NCBI GenBank assembly: GCA_023381615.1
Contig: JAMCQL010000042.1
Span: 1-64,000, forward strand
Reading direction: 5' to 3'
From: Bacteroidota bacterium
Lineage (GTDB): Bacteria; Bacteroidota; Ignavibacteria; Kryptoniales; JAKASW01
DNA length: 64,000 nucleotides
The first letter of the stretch is position 1, and the number at the start of each line of letters is the position of its first letter. Positions 28,201 through 35,503 of the stretch are shown here, in pieces. Position numbers and translations under genes: made by a program. The notes under the pieces are model-generated. The model saw nothing but the letters and a program-made list of their open reading frames with translations. It ran no database searches and had not been told where the DNA came from.

Positions 28201-29042
28201 CAGTTGATCGTATCGGAGACTTTGTACTTCGGTAAGTATTTCAGAACGACTTTTGCGAGATCGCTCGAGATCAGACTGCGCGAGCCTTCCAGCGAGTGGA
28301 CGATTTGTGAGCCTTTGTAGAATTCACCGATTAGCTCTCTTGATGAGCGTCCGGTCCAGTTTTCATCTGCGGTGATGAAAAACCTGTCGAACTGCTCGCT
28401 CTTATGCTCTATTGCTTTTGCAAATGCCTGAGATACATCGTGGACATTTACCCATGCCCATAAATTTTTGTACCAGTTCGGATATTCGGAAATAAGTTTG
28501 CGATAGGTCTCGCGTTCTTTTTCCTCCGGAACCCAGATCCACGGAAAGCGGAGCGCAACGGTGTGAATCCCGTACGCACGCGAAAAGCCCTTCAGGATTT
28601 CTTCGGAGCAAACCTTGCTGAGTCCATAAGCGTCCTGCGGTGCGAGCGGATGTTGTTCGTCGATAGGAAAATAGAGTGGGGCATGAGTGCGTTTCGCGAA
28701 TGCGAAGCCGAGCGTTGACTCGCTCGAAGCAAGAACGACTTTCTTTATACCGTTCTCTGCGGCGAACTGCATTATGTTGAATGTGCCGAATGTATTGACA
28801 TGAAACACTTTCTCCGCAGGATCGTTCAAAGGATGCGGGATGCCGGCAAGATGAAGTATCGCATCGAATTTGTTTTTGATGGTTTTTAGACTTTCGCTTT
28901 GTGTAACGTCGACTTTGTGAAATTTTACATCGAAGTTAGGCTTAACTTTGTCAGCAACGACTACCTCGTAGTGGGATGCAAGGTCCTGGGCGACATATTT
29001 TCCGACAAGTCCGGATCCGCCTGTAATCAGTATTTTTTTCAA
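28200..29042 (-). CDS. NAD-dependent epimerase/dehydratase family protein
   Basis: A 280-aa extended short-chain dehydrogenase: Rossmann TGGSGLVGKYVAQDL (residues 7-21), DAILHLAGIPHP, Ser of the active site in LASSESTLG and catalytic YGLSK (Tyr-x-x-x-Lys, about 139-143). It acts on a nucleotide sugar or a related sugar substrate. The exact reaction is not clear. ATGA overlap with the beta-CASP gene shows tight coupling. Confidence 0.82.
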   Translation of the reverse strand: MKKILITGGSGLVGKYVAQDLASHYEVVVADKVKPNFDVKFHKVDVTQSESLKTIKNKFDAILHLAGIPHPLNDPAEKVFHVNTFGTFNIMQFAAENGIKKVVLASSESTLGFAFAKRTHAPLYFPIDEQHPLAPQDAYGLSKVCSEEILKGFSRAYGIHTVALRFPWIWVPEEKERETYRKLISEYPNWYKNLWAWVNVHDVSQAFAKAIEHKSEQFDRFFITADENWTGRSSRELIGEFYKGSQIVHSLEGSRSLISSDLAKVVLKYLPKYKVSDTIN

Positions 29043-30436
29043 AGAGTAAACTTGTCTCCCTTCTTTGGCGCGGAAATGTTCTTGTATCCAATTTGACTTA
29101 AAGATTTGGTAAGTGCAGTTTGTTCTTCGGTTTCGCCGTGTACCAGAAAAATATTTTGAAGTCTCTTCTGGTCGAAATTCTTCGCGAAGCCTACAAGGTC
29201 ATTATGGTCGGCGTGAGCCGAAAATGAATGCATCTCGACAACTTCGGCTTTCAACGGATATTCATCGCCGAAAATTCTTAGCTTTGGCTGGTGCTCCAGG
29301 ATCCGTCTTCCGAGTGTATCGGGCGCCTGAAAACCGACTATCATGATCGTGTTATTGGGATTATCCACGTTGTTGGCAAGGTGGTGAAGTATTCTGCCGC
29401 TTTCGCACATTCCTGACGCCGAAATAATTATTATGGGTTCATGAATGTCGTTTAGCTTTTTTGAGTCTTCAACCGATTGAATGTAGTGTATGTATTCGAA
29501 CCCGAACGGATCGTCGTGTTCCAAAACCATTTTGAAAACATCTTTGTTGAAACACTCCGGATGGAGGCGAAAAACTTCCGTGGCGTTTACCGACAGCGGG
29601 CTGTCCACAAAGACAGGAATCCGCGGCAGAGCCTTGCTGTCGAACAGACGATGAAGAGTATAAGTGATCTCCTGTGTCCTTTCGACGCTGAAAGCCGGAA
29701 TGATTACTTTGCCGCCGCGTTTGATCGTCTTAAGAATAACTTCCTGCAGCTTGCTTTGCATGCCTTCAATCGGTTCGTGGAATCTACCACCGTAAGTGCT
29801 CTCGGTAATTAGAACGTCTGCTTCCTCGACAACTTCAGGGTTTCTTAAGATCGGCAAGCCTTTGCGTCCGAGGTCGCCGGTGAATAGAATTATCTTCTCT
29901 TTTCCGCCGTCCTCAATTCGCAACTGGACAAGCGCGCTTCCGAGTATATGTCCGGCGTCAAGAAATGTAACTTTCACTCCGTCGGCCACCGTTGTTTCTC
30001 TGTGGTATGATACTGAGACGAAGAGAGGCATAACAGAAAGAGCGTCCTCAGTAGTGTAAATTGGTTGAACAAGCGACTCGCCTCTCTTTGCGAGTTTCTT
30101 ATTCAAGAAGGCGGCGTCTTGTTCCTGAATTTTCCCGCTGTCTGCCAGCATTATTCCGGCAAGGTCGCGTGTCGCCGGGGTTGAATAAATGGGTCCGGAA
30201 AATCCTTGCTTGACTAGGTTCGGAAGATTGCCGCTATGGTCGATGTGAGCGTGCGAAAGAACCACTGTATCGATTTGTGCGGGGTGAAAACAATTGAAGT
30301 TCTTGTTTACTTTTATGCTATCTGCTCGTTTACCCTGATAGAATCCGCATTCAAGCAAGATTTTCTTCCCGTTTACTTCGAGAAGATGCATTGAGCCGGT
30401 TACTGTCTGCGCGGCGCCTATGAATTGTAGCTGCAT
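29039..30436 (-). CDS. Metallo-beta-lactamase/beta-CASP RNA-processing nuclease
   Basis: A 465-aa protein of the CPSF-like/RNase J superfamily. Motif 2 SHAHIDHSGNLP (about 57-68), FTGDLGRKG (motif 4 region), ITESTYGGR at the start of the beta-CASP domain, motif B ISASGMCESGR, and the motif C region MHSFSAHADHND with a late FLVHGE are all present, so both metal ions can be bound. Family members process RNA ends. It is the first gene of the seven-gene minus-strand operon; the promoter must lie in the 311-bp divergent gap to the sigma54 activator. Confidence 0.9.
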   Translation of the reverse strand: MQLQFIGAAQTVTGSMHLLEVNGKKILLECGFYQGKRADSIKVNKNFNCFHPAQIDTVVLSHAHIDHSGNLPNLVKQGFSGPIYSTPATRDLAGIMLADSGKIQEQDAAFLNKKLAKRGESLVQPIYTTEDALSVMPLFVSVSYHRETTVADGVKVTFLDAGHILGSALVQLRIEDGGKEKIILFTGDLGRKGLPILRNPEVVEEADVLITESTYGGRFHEPIEGMQSKLQEVILKTIKRGGKVIIPAFSVERTQEITYTLHRLFDSKALPRIPVFVDSPLSVNATEVFRLHPECFNKDVFKMVLEHDDPFGFEYIHYIQSVEDSKKLNDIHEPIIIISASGMCESGRILHHLANNVDNPNNTIMIVGFQAPDTLGRRILEHQPKLRIFGDEYPLKAEVVEMHSFSAHADHNDLVGFAKNFDQKRLQNIFLVHGETEEQTALTKSLSQIGYKNISAPKKGDKFTL

Positions 30437-30569
30437 TCTATTGTCCCATCGAATTTTACACGAATATATTTGATGTTGCTGAGTGATTCAAGATAAAGTG
30501 GTGCGTCTCTTAGCAAGAGTAAGCTTGCTGACCGCTAAAAATTTTGGTGATAAAAAATTCAGCGAAATA

Positions 30570-30598
30570 TTGACAATAAAGTTAAATGTGGCTAACTT
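30570..30598 (+). promoter_or_regulatory. Possible housekeeping promoter of the sigma54 activator gene
   Basis: TTGACA (30570-30575), a 17-bp spacer and TAACTT (30593-30598), followed by TTTG, match both a sigma70 promoter and the Bacteroidota TAnnTTTG element. It lies about 150 bp before the activator start in the 30437-30747 gap, which holds no gene. Confidence 0.4.
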
Positions 30599-30747
30599 TT
30601 TGTAATTCTCATCCAAATTGAGTGGAGCGGGATTGTGTGGGAGAGGAAAGCTATTGAGATGGGCGATCTCAAGGAAGGATTTGTCTTTTCCTCGCCTCTT
30701 ATGAACAAACATGCGCGCAGGAGAGTTTTCAAAAGGTGGAGGGCTGT

Positions 30748-31662
30748 ATGCGGGAGCGACAGTATTATTACAAAGCGGCGTATGAAAAGGCGTTGCTGGC
30801 AGCTCGTAGCAATGGAGCTGTTCTGATAGTTGGAGAAACAGGGGTTGGCAAAGAAGTTCTTGCAAGGTTTATTCATGAACGTCCAGTCAGGAGTGAGTCG
30901 GCATTCGTTCCTGTCAACTGCGCATCCATTTCGAGCACATTGTTTGAGAGTGAGCTGTTTGGGCACACTAAGGGCGCATATACAGGTGCCACAGAATCAG
31001 GGAAGGGGTTGGTTGAGACTGCGGATCATGGCACATTGTTTCTAGATGAAGTATCGGAGATTCCCACCAACCTGCAAGTAAAATTGCTTCGGGCACTCGA
31101 GACCAAGGAATTTTATCGAGTGGGTGATCCAGCAGCAAAGAAGGTTGATTTCCGGCTTATATGCGCATCCAATAGGCCGCTTGCGGAGTTGAGTGACGGT
31201 CAGTTTCTTAGAAAAGACTTTCTCTATCGGATAAATACTTTCATCATAGAAATACCTCCGCTTCGAGAGCAAAAGGAAATGATACCTGAGCTTGCAGCAT
31301 ATTTTCTTAGGGAAAACATGTCTCAAGCAAAGTTTTCTAAAGAGGCATTCGAACTTCTTTTGTGCTATCATTTTCCGGGGAACATTCGTGAATTGAGAAA
31401 TGCTGTCGATTATGCGATTACCGCGGCCGGTGAAGGCGCTTCGATCATTAATGTGGAACACCTTCCAAACACATTACTTGAGCACTGCGGCTTTGTGAAC
31501 AGAAAAGGGGCGGCGAAACTTAAAGATACATGGGCCTGTTTTGCCAGAGCATACATCAGTTACATTTTAAATGAACATGACGGAGACGTTGACAGAACAG
31601 CAGAAGAGTTGGGCGTATCGCGTGCCACAATATACCGCGCTATTAAAAAGGAAGCCAAATAG
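30748..31662 (+). CDS. Sigma54-dependent transcription activator, PspF-like
   Basis: A 304-aa bacterial enhancer-binding protein made of only an AAA+ domain and a Fis-type DNA-binding domain. Walker A GETGVGKE (residues 29-36), the sigma54-contacting loop GAYTGA (76-81; classic GAFTGA), Walker B LFLDEVSE, the arginine-finger region LRKDFLYRIN, sensor II FPGNIRELRN and C-terminal HTH VDRTAEELGVSRATIYRAI. There is no N-terminal sensor, so, as in PspF, control must come from a partner or from expression level. ATG 30748 is preferred over GTG 30736 because GGAGG (30738-30742) is five bases upstream. It directly precedes tandem palindromes and a -24/-12 promoter, so it most likely drives the following operon. 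Confidence 0.9.
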   Translation: MRERQYYYKAAYEKALLAARSNGAVLIVGETGVGKEVLARFIHERPVRSESAFVPVNCASISSTLFESELFGHTKGAYTGATESGKGLVETADHGTLFLDEVSEIPTNLQVKLLRALETKEFYRVGDPAAKKVDFRLICASNRPLAELSDGQFLRKDFLYRINTFIIEIPPLREQKEMIPELAAYFLRENMSQAKFSKEAFELLLCYHFPGNIRELRNAVDYAITAAGEGASIINVEHLPNTLLEHCGFVNRKGAAKLKDTWACFARAYISYILNEHDGDVDRTAEELGVSRATIYRAIKKEAK

Positions 31663-31697
31663 TTTTCAGCGTTCAGCCGACAGCTGATTGCTGATTA

Positions 31698-31745
31698 GTC
31701 TCAGTTTTGAGACGGAATTCTTGGCAAAAGTCTCAAGGCTGAGAA
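31698..31745 (+). promoter_or_regulatory. Tandem activator-binding palindromes (putative UAS)
   Basis: GTCTCA-GTTT-TGAGAC (31698-31713) and GTCTCA-AGGC-TGAGAA (31730-31745) are two copies of one palindrome, 32 bp apart centre to centre (three helical turns) and about 55-90 bp upstream of the -24/-12 element. This is the classic enhancer layout for a dimeric Fis-type activator; the neighbouring PspF-like protein is the obvious ligand. Confidence 0.65.
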
Positions 31746-31792
31746 ATCACTTTACAGCCATGCTTGCTTTGATGAGAAAAGGGGGATTTCTG

Positions 31793-31808
31793 TGGCACAG
31801 TGATTGTT
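31793..31808 (+). promoter_or_regulatory. Sigma54 (-24/-12) promoter of the peptide operon
   Basis: TGGCAC (31793-31798), five bases, then TTGTT (31804-31808) gives GG-N10-GT against the consensus GG-N10-GC. The -24 half is perfect. It lies 50 bp before ATG 31859 and downstream of the tandem palindromes, so position and context agree. Confidence 0.6.
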
Positions 31809-31858
31809 ATAAAATGAGATGTTAGGCGTTCAAGATTTCTGAATCGTAATAAGGGCAG

Positions 31859-32089
31859 ATGCGAACATCAAGTTATATCATATACGTGAAACTTCTGGAA
31901 TCGAAGGAGTACTTGCTGGTGCATGGTTACACAGGGGCGATTGATTTGCTGAAACCAAATGTTATGGTTGTTTTACGGTCAGAAAAGCTGGTGGGAGGAA
32001 TGATGGCTGTGAAGGAGCATGAAGTTCCGACAACTACAGTCTTTTTGTGTGGTTATAGAAAAGGCCTATGCCTGAGATCTTGTCCCTAA
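31859..32089 (+). CDS. 76-aa ORF resembling the N-terminus of radical SAM/SPASM peptide maturases
   Basis: First gene after the sigma54 promoter, with AAGGG just before ATG 31859. Residues 5-30 (SYIIYVKLLESKEYLLVHG, then YTGAIDLL) recall the leader-peptide-recognising N-terminus of some radical SAM/SPASM maturases, but the protein stops at 76 residues without a CxxxCxxC cluster. The tail has three Cys in FLCGYRKGLCLRSC. It overlaps the next gene by 22 bp in another frame, so no radical SAM domain follows. It may be a stand-alone recognition element or a remnant of a lost maturase. The resemblance is from memory and unverified. Confidence 0.45.
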   Translation: MRTSSYIIYVKLLESKEYLLVHGYTGAIDLLKPNVMVVLRSEKLVGGMMAVKEHEVPTTTVFLCGYRKGLCLRSCP

Positions 32090-34026
32090 GGGATCCATTC
32101 GGAAACGATTTCACGGGGAAGGGAGCGACTGTCGCTTTGCACCCTGTTGCTGGAGACCAACAGGGTCTTTATCGGGATGTGTACCGTTACTTTGCGCCGG
32201 TATTCCCGGATATCCCTCCTGACGTGCTTGAGAGAATCTCCGATGCGAGCTATGACTATTTCCAATGCTTATTGGCTTATGATCAAGTGATAGACAATCC
32301 TCAGGATGAGCGAGCTGGTGAGCACACCATCGCAGGATTCGTCTTTCATGAAAGAGCGGTCAAAGCACTTGCCTCGATTTTTCCCCATAGCAGCAATTTC
32401 TGGATCGACTTTGATTGCATCAAGGACGAATACTTCAGTGCAATCGAAATGGAGAAGAACGCCGCCTCTGGCAACGTTGAATTCAATGAGGAGTATTTTG
32501 CAAAGCTTGCGAGAAGGAAGTCCATATTTTGCCTGGCAGCGGTAAGTGCACTGAGCCACCTGAGTGGAGATTTTAAGTATCAACAAATATTAGGCGACTC
32601 TATTATCAGCTTGCATGTAGGTTTTCAAATATTTGATGATATCGACGACTTTAAAAGTGATCTTACTATCGGCCAGAGGAGCTACGTCTCTTTTCTGGTT
32701 GATCGCTTCATTGATGAAAATTCGCTGGGTGTAGGTGCGGCAGACATTCTTGCGAAGCACAAGCTCTTGTTCATCTCAGGCATAGCCGCGCAGCAACTTC
32801 AGAAGGCGAGATCCTATTTTGAAAGCAGCTACAATTATGTCGCTGACCTGCCGTTGGCGGAATATAAGGGTGTCATTCTTGAAAACGCCAGAAAAGCCGA
32901 CAGACTGATCTGGGAAATTCAACAAAGCCTGATCAAGACAGAAAGCAAGCTGCGCCTCAGCAACAAGAAGCTGAACGATGGAGAGGCTGTGGTCTTGTCC
33001 GGTCAGTCGATAATGAATGCGATTTCTCAGGGAGTTGATTTTCTGCGCTCACAGCTCAACACTGACAATCTGTGGAGTGATTTCCTGACCAGTGCAGGAG
33101 AGAGCACGATATGGGTAACCTCGTATGCGGGATACATGCTCTCTGACGTGGAGATTTCGCCCCCTTGGTTGATAGGAGCGTACGAAAAATTATGTGCACG
33201 GGTGGAGAAAGGGGTTTCATTCAACGAACAAATGGTGCAAGACGGTGATTCCACGAGTTTCTACGTTGGGTTTTCTGCCCTCGTGAAAAGAGAGGTGAGC
33301 GACATTTCCATGCAAATGTGGCTGCGACACCAGACCGAGGAAGGCGGATGGACAACATATAGAGATCCCGATGCACTGCGTGTCAAGCTCGGTTTGCCAC
33401 ACGATTCCAATGTTACGGGATGGACCCAACCCCACGTGTGCGTAAGCGCTGCGGCCGCTATGATGGCTGCGCGTTGCTGCAATCTATCGGGGCACATTTT
33501 CGAGAAAACCGTACGATTCCTTTTGGAAAGCCAATTGGAGAGCGGAGAATGGAAATCGTATTGGTGGACATCAGATATCTATGCCACATCATTTGCATTG
33601 CAAGCCATTTGTGGAAGTGGCATGCAGCGTCAACATAACGATATTGGAAAGGCCTGCTCTTGGTTGACCAGTCAACAAACCAACGATGGTTCGTGGAAGA
33701 ATCCTGCAACTGGCAGTCCATGTCCATTCTACACGGCGTTAGCGATGAAAGCTTTATTGGTCACCAATTCGCTCAAATATCATCACGAGATTTCTAAAAC
33801 CGCTAAATGGTTGCTGGCAAATCAGATGTCCGATGGCAGTTGGCGATCAAAACACATACTGCGGATTCCGTCGCCTCAAATTGTAAATCCTGAAGAAGTA
33901 AAAGTGTGGCGTAAAAGTTCATTCGGTGTAAATACTCTGGTCGACAGCCACCGGCGCATTTTCACAACTGCGACCGTTGTCAACTGCCTTAAGTCATACA
34001 TGATCAGTCTGCAGGAAAGCAAATAA
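32068..34026 (+). CDS. Fusion of a prenyl-diphosphate-synthase-like domain and a terpene-cyclase/prenyltransferase toroid
   Basis: A 652-aa protein with two recognisable halves. Residues 1-300: trans-isoprenyl diphosphate synthase fold; the first Asp motif reads DQVID (72-76, against DDVVD in the ordinary synthase encoded at 50803) and the second is intact, FQIFDDIDDFKSD (Asp190, 191, 194). Residues about 315-650: an alpha/alpha toroid with four QW motifs, QTEEGGW (422), QLESGEW (489), QTNDGSW (537) and QMSDGSW (586), and a DGDST sequence (392-396) at the place of the class II cyclase DxDD. The toroid fold is shared by terpene cyclases, protein prenyltransferase beta subunits and LanC. AAGG precedes ATG 32068, and the stop is next to the M50 start. 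Possible roles: make a prenyl diphosphate and cyclise it, or transfer it to the neighbouring peptide. Neither is proven. Confidence 0.75.
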   Translation: MPEILSLRDPFGNDFTGKGATVALHPVAGDQQGLYRDVYRYFAPVFPDIPPDVLERISDASYDYFQCLLAYDQVIDNPQDERAGEHTIAGFVFHERAVKALASIFPHSSNFWIDFDCIKDEYFSAIEMEKNAASGNVEFNEEYFAKLARRKSIFCLAAVSALSHLSGDFKYQQILGDSIISLHVGFQIFDDIDDFKSDLTIGQRSYVSFLVDRFIDENSLGVGAADILAKHKLLFISGIAAQQLQKARSYFESSYNYVADLPLAEYKGVILENARKADRLIWEIQQSLIKTESKLRLSNKKLNDGEAVVLSGQSIMNAISQGVDFLRSQLNTDNLWSDFLTSAGESTIWVTSYAGYMLSDVEISPPWLIGAYEKLCARVEKGVSFNEQMVQDGDSTSFYVGFSALVKREVSDISMQMWLRHQTEEGGWTTYRDPDALRVKLGLPHDSNVTGWTQPHVCVSAAAAMMAARCCNLSGHIFEKTVRFLLESQLESGEWKSYWWTSDIYATSFALQAICGSGMQRQHNDIGKACSWLTSQQTNDGSWKNPATGSPCPFYTALAMKALLVTNSLKYHHEISKTAKWLLANQMSDGSWRSKHILRIPSPQIVNPEEVKVWRKSSFGVNTLVDSHRRIFTTATVVNCLKSYMISLQESK

Positions 34027-35240
34027 TGGTTTTACTTGACGACATTGCCATATCGAACTTCGATGAGAATCGGAAGTTGATAGTTTCGGGGGATAGGCAT
34101 TTTCTTGCAAACAAAATGACGGCCGACTTAATTCAAAGCCTTCAAACTGCGGCGACAAAGGAAGAGGCACGTAAGATTTTCTGCAGCAAACAAGATTTTA
34201 CTCTTTCGGCTGAAGAGTTTGAACGTGTGATTGCGGAAAAACTAGGACGATTCGGATTGACAGGAGATAATAACGTCTCAGCAAATCAGAGAAGGCAGCA
34301 ATACTTAAAGTTGAAAGTTCGAGTTCTCTCGCGAGAGGTTGCAGCGTACATCGCAAGGTGGTTTTCTTTTCTGTTTGGTTACGGGGTATTCTGGCCACTG
34401 TTTGCCATTGCAATTCTTATAAGTGTCGTGAACTTTGTGTTCTTCACGGGGGGAGAAATTAAGGCTGGCGGCATTGTTGTCTCCTTCTTATTGTTTGGTC
34501 TCTCAACTGCATTTCATGAAATAGGGCATGTCGCCGCTTGCCGCCATTTCGGTGGAAAGCATGGAGGAATGGGATTTGGGTTTTACATCATTTGGCCAGT
34601 TGCGTATTCGGAACTTACAGGAATATGGGCACTCCGAAAAGGTCAGAGGACGGTTGTCAATCTTGCGGGGATTTACATGCAACTTCTTTATACTGCTGCT
34701 CTGGTCGGTGGAGGATTGGGCACGGGTCTTCAAGAGTTAAATCTTGCGGCCACTGCAATCACTCTAAGTGCTGTCTTACAATTGAATCCTTTTCTTCGCA
34801 TGGATGGATACTGGGTTTTGTGCGACTTGATTGGACAGCCGAACTTGATGTCAAAAGCTTCTATGGCAGTAAAGGATTTATTCCTTTCCATTTACCGTTC
34901 CGCAGTCAGAACTGCAGTGCCAGATCAGAAGCAAGGGAAAGAGCGAAGCGTGTTAATACTTCTGTATGGTATTGCAAATATGAGCGTGGGTTTGATTTTG
35001 ATGGTTTTGATATACGTGAACTACACGGAGAGCATAGTGCGCTTTCCCGAGAAGACTTTAACGATTATCCAGAGTATTGTGCACAGCAACCTTATTTTTC
35101 AGGATCTGACGGTCCCGTACCTGACCGCTTTCACCTTCTATGTTTTGTTGGTATTACAATTGAAATCAGCGCTCTCAGCGATAATAAAAAATCAGCCCTT
35201 GCTTTTCTCAAAGCTGGAGAGGAAAATAAGGGACAAATGA
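34026..35240 (+). CDS. M50-type membrane metallopeptidase with PqqD-like N-terminal domain
   Basis: A 404-aa protein. Residues 1-85 form a small soluble domain (SNFDENRKLIVSGDRHFLAN then LSAEEFERVIAEKL) that looks like the PqqD/RRE winged helix used to recognise leader peptides. About seven membrane segments follow. The zinc motif HEIGH is at 164-168 and the third ligand motif NPFLRMDGYW at 254-263 (Asp260). This matches the putative peptide zinc metalloprotease family found with ribosomal peptides, which may cut or export the leader. Its start overlaps the fusion enzyme stop (position 34026), and the precursor-like gene begins 30 bp after its stop. Confidence 0.8.
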   Translation: MVLLDDIAISNFDENRKLIVSGDRHFLANKMTADLIQSLQTAATKEEARKIFCSKQDFTLSAEEFERVIAEKLGRFGLTGDNNVSANQRRQQYLKLKVRVLSREVAAYIARWFSFLFGYGVFWPLFAIAILISVVNFVFFTGGEIKAGGIVVSFLLFGLSTAFHEIGHVAACRHFGGKHGGMGFGFYIIWPVAYSELTGIWALRKGQRTVVNLAGIYMQLLYTAALVGGGLGTGLQELNLAATAITLSAVLQLNPFLRMDGYWVLCDLIGQPNLMSKASMAVKDLFLSIYRSAVRTAVPDQKQGKERSVLILLYGIANMSVGLILMVLIYVNYTESIVRFPEKTLTIIQSIVHSNLIFQDLTVPYLTAFTFYVLLVLQLKSALSAIIKNQPLLFSKLERKIRDK

Positions 35241-35270
35241 AAATCCGGCACAAAACCAATGGAGGTTATT

Positions 35271-35432
35271 ATGGAAACATTACAAAGGAACGAAATTGAA
35301 CAACTTCTCGACAACTTTGAAGTCGAAGAACTCGAAGACAGGATGGAGTTCACCACCTGGGGTGCATCTGCGTCGTGCACCTGCGGTCCCAATGGCTGCA
35401 CAGTGACGGTTGGCGTAACTTGCACGCTCTGA
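35271..35432 (+). CDS. 53-aa Cys/Thr-rich peptide, candidate RiPP precursor
   Basis: A short gene with a strong GGAGG (35261-35265) five bases before ATG 35271. Residues 1-27 are acidic and helical (METLQRNEIEQLLDNFEV, then EELEDRMEF), a leader-like segment; residues 28-53 switch to a core with seven Thr, two Ser and four Cys (TTWGASASCTCGPNGC, then TVTVGVTCTL), Cys at 36, 38, 43 and 51. The acidic leader next to a Gly-Ala-Ser-Cys-rich core resembles lanthipeptide and thiopeptide precursors, yet no LanB, LanM, LanC or YcaO enzyme is in the window. It sits between a PqqD-M50 peptidase and a surface protein gene. There is no Gly-Gly cleavage site. It was found by reading the gap directly and is below the length of most gene calls. 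Confidence 0.75.
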   Translation: METLQRNEIEQLLDNFEVEELEDRMEFTTWGASASCTCGPNGCTVTVGVTCTL

Positions 35433-35503
35433 TTCCGTAAAGCGGTTGGAAATTGGGAGCGCTGATTCGATTGTTTAACAACCAATAGAAGACAGGAGCA
35501 ATC

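Noticed and set aside
34538-35299. 253-aa plus-strand ORF overlapping the first M50 gene
   Set aside because: Other-frame shadow: the M50 frame has HEIGH, NPFLRMDGYW and hydrophobic segments, while this frame has no domain and stops across the precursor gene.
35271-35432. Calling the peptide a lanthipeptide or thiopeptide outright
   Set aside because: The core resembles such precursors, but no LanB/LanM/LanC/YcaO enzyme is present in the window, so the class is left open.
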